From positions 1,280,001 through 1,344,000 of the forward strand of contig NZ_JAAFZC010000001.1 of NCBI RefSeq assembly GCF_010614805.1: 64,000 nucleotides of DNA, given 5' to 3'. Of the stretch, positions 19,531 to 29,191 are shown piece by piece. Origin of the DNA: Pseudooceanicola aestuarii (GTDB lineage Bacteria; Pseudomonadota; Alphaproteobacteria; Rhodobacterales; Rhodobacteraceae). Position 1 is the first letter of the stretch, and each line of letters opens with the position of its first letter. Made by a program: the position numbers and the translations under genes. The notes under the pieces were generated by a model, which saw only the letters and a list, made by a program, of their open reading frames with translations, did no database searches and was not told where the DNA came from.

Positions 19531-20448
19531 ATGATCGAACTAGGAACAGGAAACGCCGCGGCCCCCGCAGGCGGACATGTCACGGATGTGAGCGAGGCCA
19601 ATTTCATGGCCGAGGTCGTCGAAGCGTCGCAGACGGTTCCGGTGATCGTCGATTTCTGGGCGCCCTGGTGCGGTCCCTGCAAGACGCTGGGTCCGGCACT
19701 GGAAGAGGCGGTGAATGCCCAGGGCGGCAAGGTCCGCATGGCCAAGATCAACGTGGACGAAAATCAGGGGATCGCCGGCCAGATGCGCGTGCAGTCGATC
19801 CCGACGGTCTATGCCTTCTGGCAGGGGCAGCCGGTGGATGGTTTCCAGGGCGCGCTGCCGCCGTCGGAGGTGAAGCAATTCGTCGAGAAAGTCGCCGCCA
19901 TGGGCGGAGAGGCCGAAGGCGGCGGCCTGGCAGAAGCGATCGAGGCGGCGGAGGAAATGCTGTCCGAAGGCGCGGCGGTCGATGCCGCCCAGACCTTTGC
20001 CGCGATCCTTCAGGAAGATCCGGCCAGCGCTCCGGCCTATGGCGGGTTGGTGCGCGCGCATATCGCCATGGATGACCTGGACCAGGCGGAGGCGATCCTG
20101 AACGGCGCCCCGGCGGAGATCTCAAAGGCGCCCGAGCTGGAAGCCGCAAACGCCCAGCTGGAACTGGCCCGTCAGGCCCAGAACGCCGGTCCGGTGGCCG
20201 AGCTGACCCAGCAGGTGGAGGCCGATCCGGCCAATCATCAGGCCCGGTTCGACCTGGCGCAGGCTCTCTATGCGAAGGGGGAGGTTCAGGCCGCCGTCGA
20301 TCAGTTGCTGGAATTGTTCCGGCGGGATCGGGAATGGAACGAAGGCGCTGCGAAGCAACAGCTTTTCACCATTTTCGACGCGTTGAAGCCGCAGGATCCC
20401 ATTGTTCTCAGCGGTCGGCGCAAACTGTCGTCGATGATCTTCGTCTAG
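19531..20448 (+). CDS. cnoX: Thioredoxin/TPR protein CnoX (YbbN)
   Basis: A 305-residue protein with an N-terminal thioredoxin domain carrying an intact WCGPC active site (46-50) and a C-terminal tetratricopeptide region (about 130-305). CnoX/YbbN proteins act as chaperedoxins that hold substrates during oxidative stress and pass them to DnaK or GroEL. E. coli CnoX has lost redox activity (SxxC), but the CxxC here should be active, as in Caulobacter CnoX. Alternative starts exist at 19507 and 19522; I chose the ATG nearest the domain, and ribosome binding sites are weak for all. It leads the cnoX-LON-trm112 cluster. Confidence 0.9.
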   Translation: MIELGTGNAAAPAGGHVTDVSEANFMAEVVEASQTVPVIVDFWAPWCGPCKTLGPALEEAVNAQGGKVRMAKINVDENQGIAGQMRVQSIPTVYAFWQGQPVDGFQGALPPSEVKQFVEKVAAMGGEAEGGGLAEAIEAAEEMLSEGAAVDAAQTFAAILQEDPASAPAYGGLVRAHIAMDDLDQAEAILNGAPAEISKAPELEAANAQLELARQAQNAGPVAELTQQVEADPANHQARFDLAQALYAKGEVQAAVDQLLELFRRDREWNEGAAKQQLFTIFDALKPQDPIVLSGRRKLSSMIFV

Positions 20449-20477
20449 GGGCTTTTCGGCGGGTCGTGCCGGGCTAG

Positions 20478-21128
20478 ATGTCCGGGATGATCCGCCAAGC
20501 CGACCTTCCCGAGATCCTGCCGGTGTTCCCCTTGCCGGGGGCCTTGCTGCTGCCGCGCGCGCGGTTGCCGCTGCATCTGTTCGAACCGCGCTACCTGACC
20601 ATGCTGGAAGATGCGCTGAAGACGCGCCAGCGGCTGATCGCGATGGTCCAGCCGCACGAGGTGCCTGGCCGCGATGGCGCACAGCTGCACCGCATCGGCT
20701 GCGCCGGTCGCGTCTCTCAATTCTCGGAAACGGAAGACGGCCGTTACATGATCACGCTGGCCGGGGTCTGCCGGTTCCGCATGGTCGAGGAGATCGGAGG
20801 CTTTACCCCCTATCGCCGCGCCCGCGTCGACTGGACCGGGTTCGAGGGGGATCTGGGCGCTGCCGATCACGATCCACATCTGGACCGCGGCGCGTTTCTG
20901 AACCTGCTGGAACGCTATTTCGAGGATCGCAACCTGGACACCGATTGGGGGTCGCTGAAGGAGGCGGAGGACGAATTGCTGGTCAATTCCCTGTCCATGC
21001 TGCTGGATTTCGACCCGGAGGAAAAACAGGCCCTGCTGGAGGCGCCGTCCCTGCCGACCCGTCGCGAGACGCTTGTGACGCTTCTGGAATATGCGCTAAG
21101 AGGCGGCGACGGAGATCTGATCCAATGA
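20478..21128 (+). CDS. LON substrate-binding domain protein
   Basis: A 216-residue protein consisting only of the N-terminal substrate-recognition domain of Lon protease, without ATPase or peptidase: [31 protein letters not shown] is the diagnostic start. Function is unknown; the repeated linkage to CnoX in alphaproteobacteria suggests protein quality control (inference). The ATG at 20487 (MIRQADLPE) is an equally good start. The stop overlaps the trm112 start in ATGA. Confidence 0.9.
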   Translation: MSGMIRQADLPEILPVFPLPGALLLPRARLPLHLFEPRYLTMLEDALKTRQRLIAMVQPHEVPGRDGAQLHRIGCAGRVSQFSETEDGRYMITLAGVCRFRMVEEIGGFTPYRRARVDWTGFEGDLGAADHDPHLDRGAFLNLLERYFEDRNLDTDWGSLKEAEDELLVNSLSMLLDFDPEEKQALLEAPSLPTRRETLVTLLEYALRGGDGDLIQ

Positions 21129-21379
21129 CTGACACAGCCGAACCCGCGACGAACCATATTCCCACGCCCGGCAGCCCCGCAGCCGACCGACCCGCCGCTG
21201 GCCCCGTCGGGTTCGACCGCCGGATGCTGGAAGCCCTGGTCTGCCCGCAGACGCAGGCCACACTGCGCTATGATGCGGAGCGGTCGGAACTGGTGTCCAA
21301 GGCCGCCGGCCTGGCTTTTCCGATCCGCAACGGCATACCCGTCATGCTGATCGACGAGGCGCGGCGGCTGGACGCCTGA
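21125..21379 (+). CDS. Trm112 family protein
   Basis: An 84-residue protein with a disordered, proline-rich N-terminus (1-30) and a Trm112 domain: [46 protein letters not shown]. Trm112 proteins act as small partners or activators of methyltransferases in eukaryotes; bacterial roles are unclear. Only one Cys (in ALVCPQT) remains, so the zinc site of eukaryotic Trm112 is absent. Translationally coupled to the LON-domain gene through ATGA. Confidence 0.88.
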   Translation: MTDTAEPATNHIPTPGSPAADRPAAGPVGFDRRMLEALVCPQTQATLRYDAERSELVSKAAGLAFPIRNGIPVMLIDEARRLDA

Positions 21380-21450
21380 ACGCCCAGCCCCCTTCTTTCT
21401 GCCTCGGGATGTCGGGCCGGAAATGCCTTCCCGGCCACCCGTCCCGGTGA

Positions 21451-22479
21451 TCAAGAAATCTTGACCACCTGCTTGCCGGTGTTGCCGCCGGTCAGCAGCG
21501 CGCGGAAGGCCTCCGGCGCGTTTTCCAGCCCCTCGGCGACATCCTCCACATAGGCGATCTCGCCGCTTTTGACCTTGGGTGCGATTTCCCGCACGAACTC
21601 GCCAAAGCGGGCGACGTGGTCGGTCTGCAACAGGCCGAAGATCTGCAAACGCTTCACCAGCACCCGGCGCCAGAACTTGCCCAGCGGGATCTGCCCGGTC
21701 TCGTCGGTGGCGCCGTTGTACCAGGCGATCATGCCGCAGACGATGATGCGTCCGCCGATCTTCATCAGGGGCAGCACGCCGCCCAGCGTCGGCCCGCCGA
21801 CATTCTCGAAGTAGAGGTCCACGCCATCGGGGCATTCGGCGGCCAGCGCCGCCCGCATCTCTGACGCGGAGCCATGGGCGCGGTGATCGACACAGGCGTC
21901 AAAGCCGAAGGTCTCCACGGCCATCTTGCACTTCTCCGGGCCGCCGGCGACGCCGACGACGCGGCAGCCCTTCAGCTTGGCCAGTTGCCCCACCATGGAG
22001 CCGACCGGCCCGGTGGCCGCGCCCACCACGACGGTCTGCCCGGCCTCCAGCGCACCATAGGCGGTGATACCTGCCCATGCGGTGAAGCCGGGCATCCCCA
22101 GCACGCCCAGGGAGGTGGAGATGGGCGCCGCGTCAGGGTCGATCTTGCGCAGCTGTTTCGCCGGCAGGACGCCATGGGTGGCCCAGCCGAACATGCCAAA
22201 GGCCATGTCGCCCTTGGCGAACCTGTCGGAGCGCGATTCGATGACCTCGCCCACGGTACCGGCTTCCATCGTGCCGCCCAGCGGAACAGGGGAGGCATAG
22301 CTTTCGGCGTCGTCCATACGGCCGCGCATGTAAGGGTCCAGCGACATGTAGCGCACGGCCACCAGCACCTCGCCTTCCTGCAACTCTGGAAGGGGGGCTT
22401 CTTCCAGACGGAAGTTCTCCTCCGTCGGCATCCCCTCAGGCCGTTTCGCCAGAACGATCTTCTTCATGGTCTCTGTCAT
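21451..22479 (-). CDS. NADP-dependent MDR-family oxidoreductase (CurA/PTGR-like)
   Basis: A 342-residue zinc-independent medium-chain dehydrogenase/reductase of the leukotriene B4 dehydrogenase/curcumin reductase group, which reduces the C=C bond of enones with NADPH. Markers are YMSLDPYMRGRM (45-56), GMPGFTAWAG, the nucleotide-binding VVGAATGPVGSMVGQLAKLKGCRVVG and YFENVGGPTL. No catalytic-zinc ligands are visible. The start has an upstream GAGGAG-like site. It converges on trm112 and diverges from smpB. Its physiological substrate is unknown; detoxification of unsaturated carbonyls is likely. Confidence 0.92.
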   Translation of the reverse strand: MTETMKKIVLAKRPEGMPTEENFRLEEAPLPELQEGEVLVAVRYMSLDPYMRGRMDDAESYASPVPLGGTMEAGTVGEVIESRSDRFAKGDMAFGMFGWATHGVLPAKQLRKIDPDAAPISTSLGVLGMPGFTAWAGITAYGALEAGQTVVVGAATGPVGSMVGQLAKLKGCRVVGVAGGPEKCKMAVETFGFDACVDHRAHGSASEMRAALAAECPDGVDLYFENVGGPTLGGVLPLMKIGGRIIVCGMIAWYNGATDETGQIPLGKFWRRVLVKRLQIFGLLQTDHVARFGEFVREIAPKVKSGEIAYVEDVAEGLENAPEAFRALLTGGNTGKQVVKIS

Positions 22480-22581
22480 CTTGAACTCCTCGGTTTCGCA
22501 GCCAAGTTAATCTTCCTGTCCGGAATGCCAACCCGTCCGGCGATGGACAGCCGAGGCACATACCCGTAAGAAGGCCCGATC

Positions 22582-23055
22582 ATGGCGAAGCAAAAGGAAA
22601 ATCCGAATTACAAGGTCGTGGCGGAGAACCGTCGCGCCCGGTTCGACTACGCCATCGAGGATGACCTTGAATGCGGTGTGCTGCTGCTCGGCTCCGAGGT
22701 GAAGAGCCTGCGCCTGGGTCAGTCCAACATCGCCGAAAGCTACGCCGCCGTGGAAAACGGAGAGCTGTGGCTGGTGAACAGCTACATCGCCCCTTACGAG
22801 CAGGCCATGTTCGGCCACGAAGACCGGCGCCGGCGCAAGCTGCTGGTGTCGAAAAAGGAATTGTCCCGCCTGTGGAACGAGACACAGCGCAAGGGCATGA
22901 CCCTGGTTCCGCTGGTGCTGTATTTCAACCATCGCGGCAAGGCCAAGATCAAGATCGGCATCGCCAAGGGCAAGAAGACCCATGACAAGCGGGAAACCGC
23001 AGCCAAGCGCGACTGGGGCCGCCAGAAACAGCGCCTGTTGAAAGAGAACCACTGA
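22582..23055 (+). CDS. smpB: SsrA-binding protein SmpB
   Basis: The 157-residue tmRNA partner that brings SsrA to stalled ribosomes in trans-translation. It shows [29 protein letters not shown], the OB-fold core [18 protein letters not shown] and the basic C-terminal tail [25 protein letters not shown], which folds into the decoding site. Length is normal. The ssrA gene itself is not in this window. Confidence 0.97.
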   Translation: MAKQKENPNYKVVAENRRARFDYAIEDDLECGVLLLGSEVKSLRLGQSNIAESYAAVENGELWLVNSYIAPYEQAMFGHEDRRRRKLLVSKKELSRLWNETQRKGMTLVPLVLYFNHRGKAKIKIGIAKGKKTHDKRETAAKRDWGRQKQRLLKENH

Positions 23056-23060
23056 CATCG

Positions 23061-23086
23061 CCGCAAGCCCGTGCTCAGGCTTGCGG
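23061..23086. terminator. Hairpin after smpB, without T tract
   Basis: CCGCAAGCC (23061-23069) pairs with GGCTTGCGG (23078-23086) around an 8-base loop, 6 bases after the smpB stop. No T run follows, so it may protect the 3' end or act with Rho rather than terminate alone. Confidence 0.45.
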
Positions 23087-23139
23087 ATCACCCGTCCCGG
23101 CGCTAGGGGGAAGGGGTTTTTCGCGAGGAGGCGCTTAGA

Positions 23140-23994
23140 ATGCAGGACGACCCCAGGACGCTTGTTTCCACCGAATGGCTCGCCCGGCACCTGAAGGATC
23201 CCGATCTGCGTATCCTGGACGCCAGCATGTACCTGCCCGGCAGTGACCGCGACGCCCGTGCCGAATATTCGGCGGCGCATATCCCCGGCGCCCGGTTCTT
23301 CGATATCGACGACGTGTCCGACAACCGGTCGGACCTGCCGCACATGGTGCCGCCGGTGGAAAAGTTCATGTCCCGGATGCGTGCAATGGGCGTGGGTGAT
23401 GGCCACCAGGTGGTTGTCTATGACGGCGCCGGGCTGTTCTCCGCCGCGCGGGTCTGGTGGCTGTTCCGCCTGATGGGCCAGATGGACATCGCCGTGCTGG
23501 ACGGCGGTCTGCCGAAATGGCAGGCGGAGGGCCGCGAGGTCGAGGACATGGAACCCATCGTGCGCGACCGCCACATGACGGTGCGGCGTCAGAACCAGAT
23601 GGTGAAGGATGTCACCCAGGTCTCCGCCGCGTCCAAGCTGGGCGATTACGAGATCATCGACGCCCGCGCCGCCGCCCGGTTCAAGGGCACCGCCGACGAA
23701 CCCCGCCCCGGCCTGCGCAAGGGGCATATCCCCGGCTCGAAGAATGTGCCTTTCACGGATCTTCTGAACGCCGACCAGACGATGAAGGACACACCCGCCT
23801 TGCGCGCCATCTTCGAGGGGGCGGGCGTGGATCTGAAGAAACCCGCGATCACGACCTGCGGGTCCGGTGTCACCGCTGCCGTCCTCTCCCTGGCGCTGGA
23901 GCGTCTGGGCAAGTCCGATCATGCGCTCTACGACGGCTCCTGGGCCGAATGGGGCGCCTTTCCCACCCTCCCCGTTGCCGAAGGAGACGCCTGA
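23140..23994 (+). CDS. sseA: 3-mercaptopyruvate sulfurtransferase
   Basis: A 284-residue two-domain rhodanese-fold enzyme transferring sulfur from 3-mercaptopyruvate to thiol or cyanide acceptors. The active loop of the C-terminal rhodanese domain is CGSGVTA with nucleophile Cys240, the hexapeptide typical of mercaptopyruvate rather than thiosulfate sulfurtransferases. The N-terminal domain has HIPGARFFDIDDVSD and the inter-domain linker is intact; the C-terminal domain has HIPGSKNVPF. The gene abuts the next aminotransferase with no gap (TGA then ATG), a pairing that fits cysteine degradation: an aminotransferase makes 3-mercaptopyruvate and SseA uses it (inference). Confidence 0.94.
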   Translation: MQDDPRTLVSTEWLARHLKDPDLRILDASMYLPGSDRDARAEYSAAHIPGARFFDIDDVSDNRSDLPHMVPPVEKFMSRMRAMGVGDGHQVVVYDGAGLFSAARVWWLFRLMGQMDIAVLDGGLPKWQAEGREVEDMEPIVRDRHMTVRRQNQMVKDVTQVSAASKLGDYEIIDARAAARFKGTADEPRPGLRKGHIPGSKNVPFTDLLNADQTMKDTPALRAIFEGAGVDLKKPAITTCGSGVTAAVLSLALERLGKSDHALYDGSWAEWGAFPTLPVAEGDA

Positions 23995-25179
23995 ATGTTC
24001 GAAGCGCTGAAACCGCAGCCCGCCGACAAGATCCTCTCGCTGATGGAGGCCTATCGCGCCGATCCGCGCGACGGCAAGATCGACCTGGGCGTCGGGGTCT
24101 ACAAGAACCCGCAGGGCGTGACCCCGATCATGCGCGCGGTGAAGGCCGCTGAGCAGCGGATCTGGGAGCAGCAGGAAACCAAGGCCTACACCGGGCTGGC
24201 CGGTGATCCCGCCTATGGCGACGCGATGATCGCACTGGTGCTGGCCGATGCGGTGCCCCGTGACCAGGTCGCCGCCGTGGCCACGCCGGGCGGCACCGGC
24301 GCCGTGCGCCAGGCGTTCGAGATGATCCAGCGGGCCAATCCGCAGGCGCGCATCTTTGTCTCTGATCCGACCTGGCCGAACCACCTGTCGATCCTGAAAT
24401 ACCTGAAAATCGAAACCGTCCCCTACCGCTATTTCGACGCGGAAACCGGAGGCGTGGATTTCAACGGCATGATGGCCGATCTCGACGGGCTGCGCGCGGG
24501 CGACGTGGTGCTGCTGCACGGCTGCTGCCACAACCCGACCGGCGCCAATCTGACCATGCCGGAATGGCAGGCCGTGGTTGAAAAGCTGAACGCTGTCGGC
24601 GCCACACCGATGATCGACATCGCCTACCAGGGCTTTGGCGACGGGCTGGATGCGGATGCGGCGGCCACGCGGATGGTCGCGGCCTCGGTGCCGGAATGCC
24701 TGATCGCGGCCAGCTGTTCCAAGAACTTCGGCATCTACCGCGAACGCACCGGCCTGCTGATGGCCGTGGGGCAGGACAGGTCGCGCCATGGTGTGACGCA
24801 GGGAATGCTGGCGTTTCTGAATCGCCAGAACTTCTCCTTTCCGCCGGATCACGGCGCCCGCGTCGTGGCCACCATTCTGGGCGACGAGGCGTTGCGCGCC
24901 GATTGGGCGGCCGAGCTGGAGGAGATGCGCCTGAACATGCTACGCCTGCGCGAACAATTGGCCGGCGAATTGCGGACCCTCTCGGGCTCCGATCGCTTCG
25001 GCTTCCTGGCGCAGCATCGGGGCATGTTCTCCCGCCTGGGCACCACCCCTGAGAAGGTCGAGGCCCTGCGCCGCGATCACGGCGTCTACATGGTCGGCGA
25101 CAGCCGGATGAACATCGCCGGGCTGAACGCCGACAGCGTGCCCATCCTGGCCCGCGCGATCATCGACGCCGGCGTCTGA
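23995..25179 (+). CDS. Aromatic/aspartate-type aminotransferase, class I
   Basis: A 394-residue PLP aminotransferase of the AspC/TyrB subgroup. It shows the N-terminal DGKIDLGVGVYKNPQG, HGCCHNPTGANLT, and the PLP lysine Lys243 in SCSKNFGIYRERTG, followed by the substrate-carboxylate Arg. The C-terminal YMVGDSRMNIAGLN replaces the usual GRVNVAGM and carries the second conserved Arg. Amino-acid specificity (aspartate, aromatic, cysteine) cannot be settled by eye; the fused arrangement with sseA supports a role for cysteine or aromatic amino acids. The start codon directly follows the sseA stop. Confidence 0.92.
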   Translation: MFEALKPQPADKILSLMEAYRADPRDGKIDLGVGVYKNPQGVTPIMRAVKAAEQRIWEQQETKAYTGLAGDPAYGDAMIALVLADAVPRDQVAAVATPGGTGAVRQAFEMIQRANPQARIFVSDPTWPNHLSILKYLKIETVPYRYFDAETGGVDFNGMMADLDGLRAGDVVLLHGCCHNPTGANLTMPEWQAVVEKLNAVGATPMIDIAYQGFGDGLDADAAATRMVAASVPECLIAASCSKNFGIYRERTGLLMAVGQDRSRHGVTQGMLAFLNRQNFSFPPDHGARVVATILGDEALRADWAAELEEMRLNMLRLREQLAGELRTLSGSDRFGFLAQHRGMFSRLGTTPEKVEALRRDHGVYMVGDSRMNIAGLNADSVPILARAIIDAGV

Positions 25180-25198
25180 TCCCGACTATCCCCCACGC

Positions 25199-25233
25199 AA
25201 AAGGGGCGCGCCCTACCGGGTCGCGCCCCTTTT
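25199..25233. terminator. Bidirectional rho-independent terminator
   Basis: A 12-pair stem: AAAAGGGGCGCG (25199-25210) with CGCGCCCCTTTT (25222-25233). It lies between the convergent aminotransferase and dapA genes and gives a U run on both strands. Confidence 0.93.
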
Positions 25234-25308
25234 CCATCTTTCCCGCGATACGCCGGAGGTGGATTGCCCCCCTGCTCAAGAGGGGGCAGCCCCCCCCTTT
25301 CTGCGGTC

Positions 25309-26184
25309 TCAGTTCATTAGCCCGGCATGACGCATGGCGGCGCGGATCTGGTCCCGCGTGCCGTCCTCGATCGGGGTCAGGGGCAGGCGCACCTCCTCCG
25401 AACACAGGCCCAGCTCTGCCATGGCGAATTTCACGCCGCACAGGCCCGGCTCCACGAAGATGGCTTCGTGCAGCGGCATCAGGCGGTCCTGGTATTCCAG
25501 CGCACGGGCGTAATCGCCGGACAGCGTCGCCTGCTGGAACTCCGCGCAAAGACGCGGTGCCACGTTGGCGGTAACGGAAATCGCGCCGGTCCCGCCATGG
25601 GCGTTGAACCCCAGGGCAGTGGCGTCCTCTCCCGACAGCTGAATGAACTCAGGCCCGCAACTGGCGCGTTGCATCGACACGCGCTCCAGCTTGCCGGTGG
25701 CGTCCTTCACGCCGACGATACGCGGCAATTTCGACAATTCGCCCATGGTTTCGGGGGACATGTCGATGACCGACCGGCCGGGGATATTGTAGATGATGAT
25801 CGGCAGATCGCAGGCGTCATGCATCGCCTTGAAATGGGCATAAAGGCCACGCTGCGTCGGCTTGTTGTAATAGGGCGTCACCACCAGCGCCGCATCGGCG
25901 CCGACGGATTGCGCATGACGGATCAGGCGGATGCCCTCGGTGGTGTTGTTGGACCCGGTGCCGGCGATCACGGGGATGCGCCCGGCGGCGGCTTTGACCA
26001 CCTCTTCGATGACGGTTTCGTGTTCCCGGTGGCTGAGCGTGGGGGATTCGCCCGTGGTGCCCACCGGGACCAGCCCGTGCGAGCCTTCGGCCACATGCCA
26101 GTCGACCAGCTTCTTCAGCGTCTCCAGATCCAGCTCGCCGTTCTTGAACGGCGTGACGAGGGCGGGGATGGACCCGTTGAACAT
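25309..26184 (-). CDS. dapA: 4-hydroxy-tetrahydrodipicolinate synthase
   Basis: Condenses pyruvate with aspartate semialdehyde in the lysine/meso-diaminopimelate pathway, supplying peptidoglycan precursors. The 291-residue TIM-barrel protein has GTTGESPTL (42-50), Tyr132 in YNIPGR and the Schiff-base Lys160 in GVKDATG; the allosteric-site region is also conserved. Length is normal. It diverges from the lytic transglycosylase gene at 26324, so synthesis and remodelling of peptidoglycan meet at one intergenic region. Confidence 0.97.
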   Translation of the reverse strand: MFNGSIPALVTPFKNGELDLETLKKLVDWHVAEGSHGLVPVGTTGESPTLSHREHETVIEEVVKAAAGRIPVIAGTGSNNTTEGIRLIRHAQSVGADAALVVTPYYNKPTQRGLYAHFKAMHDACDLPIIIYNIPGRSVIDMSPETMGELSKLPRIVGVKDATGKLERVSMQRASCGPEFIQLSGEDATALGFNAHGGTGAISVTANVAPRLCAEFQQATLSGDYARALEYQDRLMPLHEAIFVEPGLCGVKFAMAELGLCSEEVRLPLTPIEDGTRDQIRAAMRHAGLMN

Positions 26185-26323
26185 GGCACGCTCCTTTGCT
26201 GGGCTGGAAAACGGCGGATATCCGCGCGTTCGCCGATGGATTGGCCGCCTCCCGCATTCGTTAATTGGATGAGAGGCGACCCTTGATAAGGTTCCGGCTG
26301 TCTATCCGGTTTCAGTTATAAAA

Positions 26324-28378
26324 ATGCAAGTGATTGTGCGAATTCTCATCCAGACCATCGGCCTGCTGTTGCTCCTGGCCCCTTCCGCGCAGGCGAATGC
26401 CGATCCGGCGCAATCCGGCGCGCAGGCCACCGCCGCCACGGTGACACCGCCGCTCGCCGCGATCGCGCCGCGTCCGCTGGCCTCCGCGTTGCTGGCGGCG
26501 GATCGCGGCGACTGGCCTCGCGCCGCCGATCTGGCGCAGCGGGACGGGCCCGTGGCCTCTGCGCTGGTTGAATGGCACCGCCTGCGCGAGGGGCTGGGCA
26601 CACCGGAGGAAGTGCTGGGATTTCTCACCGCGCATGGCGATTGGCCCGGCCTCGCCTACCTGCGCCGACAGAGCGAGCCGGGTTTCACCGGCGCGCCGCC
26701 CGCCAAGGTTCTGGCCTTCTTCCGTGATCATCCACCGCAGACCGGACGCGGCGTGCTGATCCATGCCCGCGCCCTTGAGGCCGCCGGAGAGGCAGGAGAG
26801 GCCCAGGCCAGCGTGGTCCTGGCCTGGCGCAGCATGGCGCTGTCGGATCTGGAACACCGCAGCTTTCTGGCCGGCTGGCCCGATCTTCTGGCCGACCATC
26901 ACGCCGCCCGGCTGGACATGGCCTATTGGCGCGACCTGTCGCAGGACGCCGCCCGCATGAAGACGCTGGTCGCCGCGCCTGACTGGGCGCTTTATCAGGC
27001 CCGGCGCGCGGTGCGGCGCGGACTGGACAGCGCCGACGCGATGGTCAAGGCCTTGGGACAGGCCGGGGCGGAGGATCCCGGCATCGTGCATGCCCGGTTC
27101 GCGCGACTGGCCGCCGCCGGTGATCACGCGGAGGCCAAGCAGGTGATGGCCGCGCAGAGCCGCAGGGCCGGTGCCCTGGGTAATCCCGACCAATGGGCCA
27201 ATTCCCGCCGCAGCTACGCGCGGGAGGAAATGCGTCGTGGCAATCCCGACCTGGCCTATGAACTGGCCGCCGGGCACCAACTGGTCGCGGGCGGCAATTT
27301 CGCCGATCTGGAATGGCTGGCGGGCTATGTCGCCCTGCGCAAGCTGGACCGCCCGGCCATCGCCCTGACCCATTTCGAGGCGCTGCGCGATGCCGTTGTC
27401 ACCCCGATCTCCATGGGGCGCGCGAATTACTGGATCGGCCGCGCGCAGGAGGCGCTGGACCAGCCGGAGGCGGCGCAGGCGGCCTATGCGGCGGGCGCCG
27501 CGCATCAGACCAGCTTCTATGGTCTGCTTGCGGCGGAGAAGGCCGGCCTGCCGATCGATCCGGTGCTGGCCGGAACGGAACGCGGCGCGCATTGGCGAGA
27601 CACGGCGTTGGGTGCCTCCGACCTGCGGACGGCGGGCAGCCTGTTGATCGCCGCCGGGCAGCGCAACCTGGGGGAACGGTTCCTGATGCACCTGGCGGAG
27701 GCTCTGCCGGAGGCAGAGCTGGCCGGTCTGGGCGCGATGCTGGAAGACATGGGGGAACCGCATCTTGAGGTCATGCTGGGCAAGGAGGGGGCCAAGCGCG
27801 GCATCGTCCTGCCGCGCCATTACTACGCCCTGCACCCGATGCGCGACATGGACCTGCCCGTCGCGCCCGAAATGGCCCTGGCCATCGCCCGCCGCGAAAG
27901 CGAATTCGACCCGGGAGTGACCAGCCATGTCGGCGCGGGCGGGTTGATGCAGCTGATGCCGGGCACCGCGCGCGACGTGGCGCGCGATCTGGGCGTGACC
28001 CATGACGCGGCCGATGTGCTGGGCGACTGGGCCTATAACGCGCGGCTGGGATCGGCCTACCTGGCGCAGCTGGGCGCGCGGTTCGACGGCAATGTGGTGC
28101 TGGTCTCCGCCGGGTACAACGCCGGGCCGGGTCGGCCGCTGCGCTGGATGGAGCTTTACGGCGATCCGCGATCCTCCGTCGTGGACGTGGTCGACTGGAT
28201 CGAACACATCCCCTTTCGCGAGACCCGCAACTATGTCCAGCGCGTCGCCGAAAGCCTGCCGGTCTACCGCGCCCGGCTGGGCCGTGACCCGCTGCCGGTC
28301 CCCTTCTCCGAGGAGCTCAAGGGATCAAGCGTTCTGACGCTCCCGCCAGAGCGTGAAGAGACCCGCGCCGACGATTAG
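26324..28378 (+). CDS. slt: Soluble lytic murein transglycosylase (Slt70-like)
   Basis: A 684-residue periplasmic enzyme that cleaves peptidoglycan to 1,6-anhydromuramyl products. A signal peptide (1-24, ending AQA) is followed by a long alpha-superhelical region (30-490) and a C-terminal GEWL/SLT domain: catalytic Glu525 in IARRESEFDP, then SHVGAGGLMQLMPGTA, NARLGSAYL and SAGYNAGPGRPLRW, and the final RETRNYVQRV. Architecture and length match Slt70. Its last 54 bases overlap, in antisense, the end of the convergent DMT transporter gene. Confidence 0.95.
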   Translation: MQVIVRILIQTIGLLLLLAPSAQANADPAQSGAQATAATVTPPLAAIAPRPLASALLAADRGDWPRAADLAQRDGPVASALVEWHRLREGLGTPEEVLGFLTAHGDWPGLAYLRRQSEPGFTGAPPAKVLAFFRDHPPQTGRGVLIHARALEAAGEAGEAQASVVLAWRSMALSDLEHRSFLAGWPDLLADHHAARLDMAYWRDLSQDAARMKTLVAAPDWALYQARRAVRRGLDSADAMVKALGQAGAEDPGIVHARFARLAAAGDHAEAKQVMAAQSRRAGALGNPDQWANSRRSYAREEMRRGNPDLAYELAAGHQLVAGGNFADLEWLAGYVALRKLDRPAIALTHFEALRDAVVTPISMGRANYWIGRAQEALDQPEAAQAAYAAGAAHQTSFYGLLAAEKAGLPIDPVLAGTERGAHWRDTALGASDLRTAGSLLIAAGQRNLGERFLMHLAEALPEAELAGLGAMLEDMGEPHLEVMLGKEGAKRGIVLPRHYYALHPMRDMDLPVAPEMALAIARRESEFDPGVTSHVGAGGLMQLMPGTARDVARDLGVTHDAADVLGDWAYNARLGSAYLAQLGARFDGNVVLVSAGYNAGPGRPLRWMELYGDPRSSVVDVVDWIEHIPFRETRNYVQRVAESLPVYRARLGRDPLPVPFSEELKGSSVLTLPPEREETRADD

Positions 28379-29191
28379 CACCGCCCCCAACGCGACGTTG
28401 TTGCGGATCGTCTCGCCAAAGACCAGCAGCCCGATCGCGGAGGCAAAGACCAGTTGAAGATAGGCAAAAGGCTGCACCGCGCTCGCCTCTGCCAGTTCAT
28501 AGCAGCGGATCAGCGTGTAATGCCCGGTGGCTCCGGTGACGCACAGCACCGCCATCCAGATCCAGTCCGGGCCGGTCATCGGCTCCCAGTACCAGATGCC
28601 TGCCGCGGTCAGGCAGACGCAGCCCACGACCCCGGTCCAGAAGAACGAGGTGGCCGAGCTGTCGCGCCGCGCCACGAACCGCGTCAGCAGGCCATACAGC
28701 GCGAACATCAGCGCGGCGGCCAGTGGCACGATGGCCTCCACCGCGAACACGCCCCGGCCGGGTTGCAGGATGATCAGCACGCCGACAAAGCCGACGGCGA
28801 TCGCCAGCCAGCGCCGCCAGCCGACATGTTCGCCCAGCACCGGGCCCGACAGCGCCGCCACCAGCAGCGGATAACAGGTAAAGACCGCGTGGCTTTCCAC
28901 CAGCCCCAGCAGGGTGAAGGCGGCGATCATCACGCAAACCTCCGCTGCCAGCAGAGCGCCGCGAAAGATCTGCACGCCCGGTTGCGAGGTGCGCGCGGCG
29001 TTGACGATCCCGCCGGCCTTGCGCCCCGCGACGGTGATGACGAAAGCGGCAAAGAACCAGTAGCGGATCATCACCACCATCAGCACGTTGTATTCTCCGG
29101 CGAGATGCCGGGAAATGCCGTCCTGCACCGCGAAGATCACCGTGGTGATCACCATCAGCAGGATCCCGGCCTTCTGGTTCTGTTCGGTCAT
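28325..29191 (-). CDS. EamA/DMT family transporter
   Basis: A 288-residue inner-membrane protein with ten predicted helices in two EamA repeats (first helix AGILLMVITTVIFAVQDGISRHLAG; end of repeat one PLLVAALSGPVLGE; end of repeat two ASAIGLLVFGETI). Substrate unknown. The start overlaps the mnmD stop (ATGA), so it follows mnmD in a two-gene operon. Its 3' end runs 54 bases into the convergent slt gene; both stop codons are clear, so the overlap is real. Confidence 0.9.
   Translation of the reverse strand: MTEQNQKAGILLMVITTVIFAVQDGISRHLAGEYNVLMVVMIRYWFFAAFVITVAGRKAGGIVNAARTSQPGVQIFRGALLAAEVCVMIAAFTLLGLVESHAVFTCYPLLVAALSGPVLGEHVGWRRWLAIAVGFVGVLIILQPGRGVFAVEAIVPLAAALMFALYGLLTRFVARRDSSATSFFWTGVVGCVCLTAAGIWYWEPMTGPDWIWMAVLCVTGATGHYTLIRCYELAEASAVQPFAYLQLVFASAIGLLVFGETIRNNVALGAVLIVGAGLFTLWRERQNA

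Noticed and set aside
22507..24852. A 781-codon minus-strand frame across smpB, sseA and the aminotransferase
   Set aside because: Three well-recognised genes occupy the plus strand here; the long frame is a by-product of third-position GC bias.
26312..28207. A 631-codon open frame on the minus strand opposite the lytic transglycosylase gene
   Set aside because: Slt has signal peptide, catalytic Glu and full domain order in the plus frame; the antisense frame shows no family signature.
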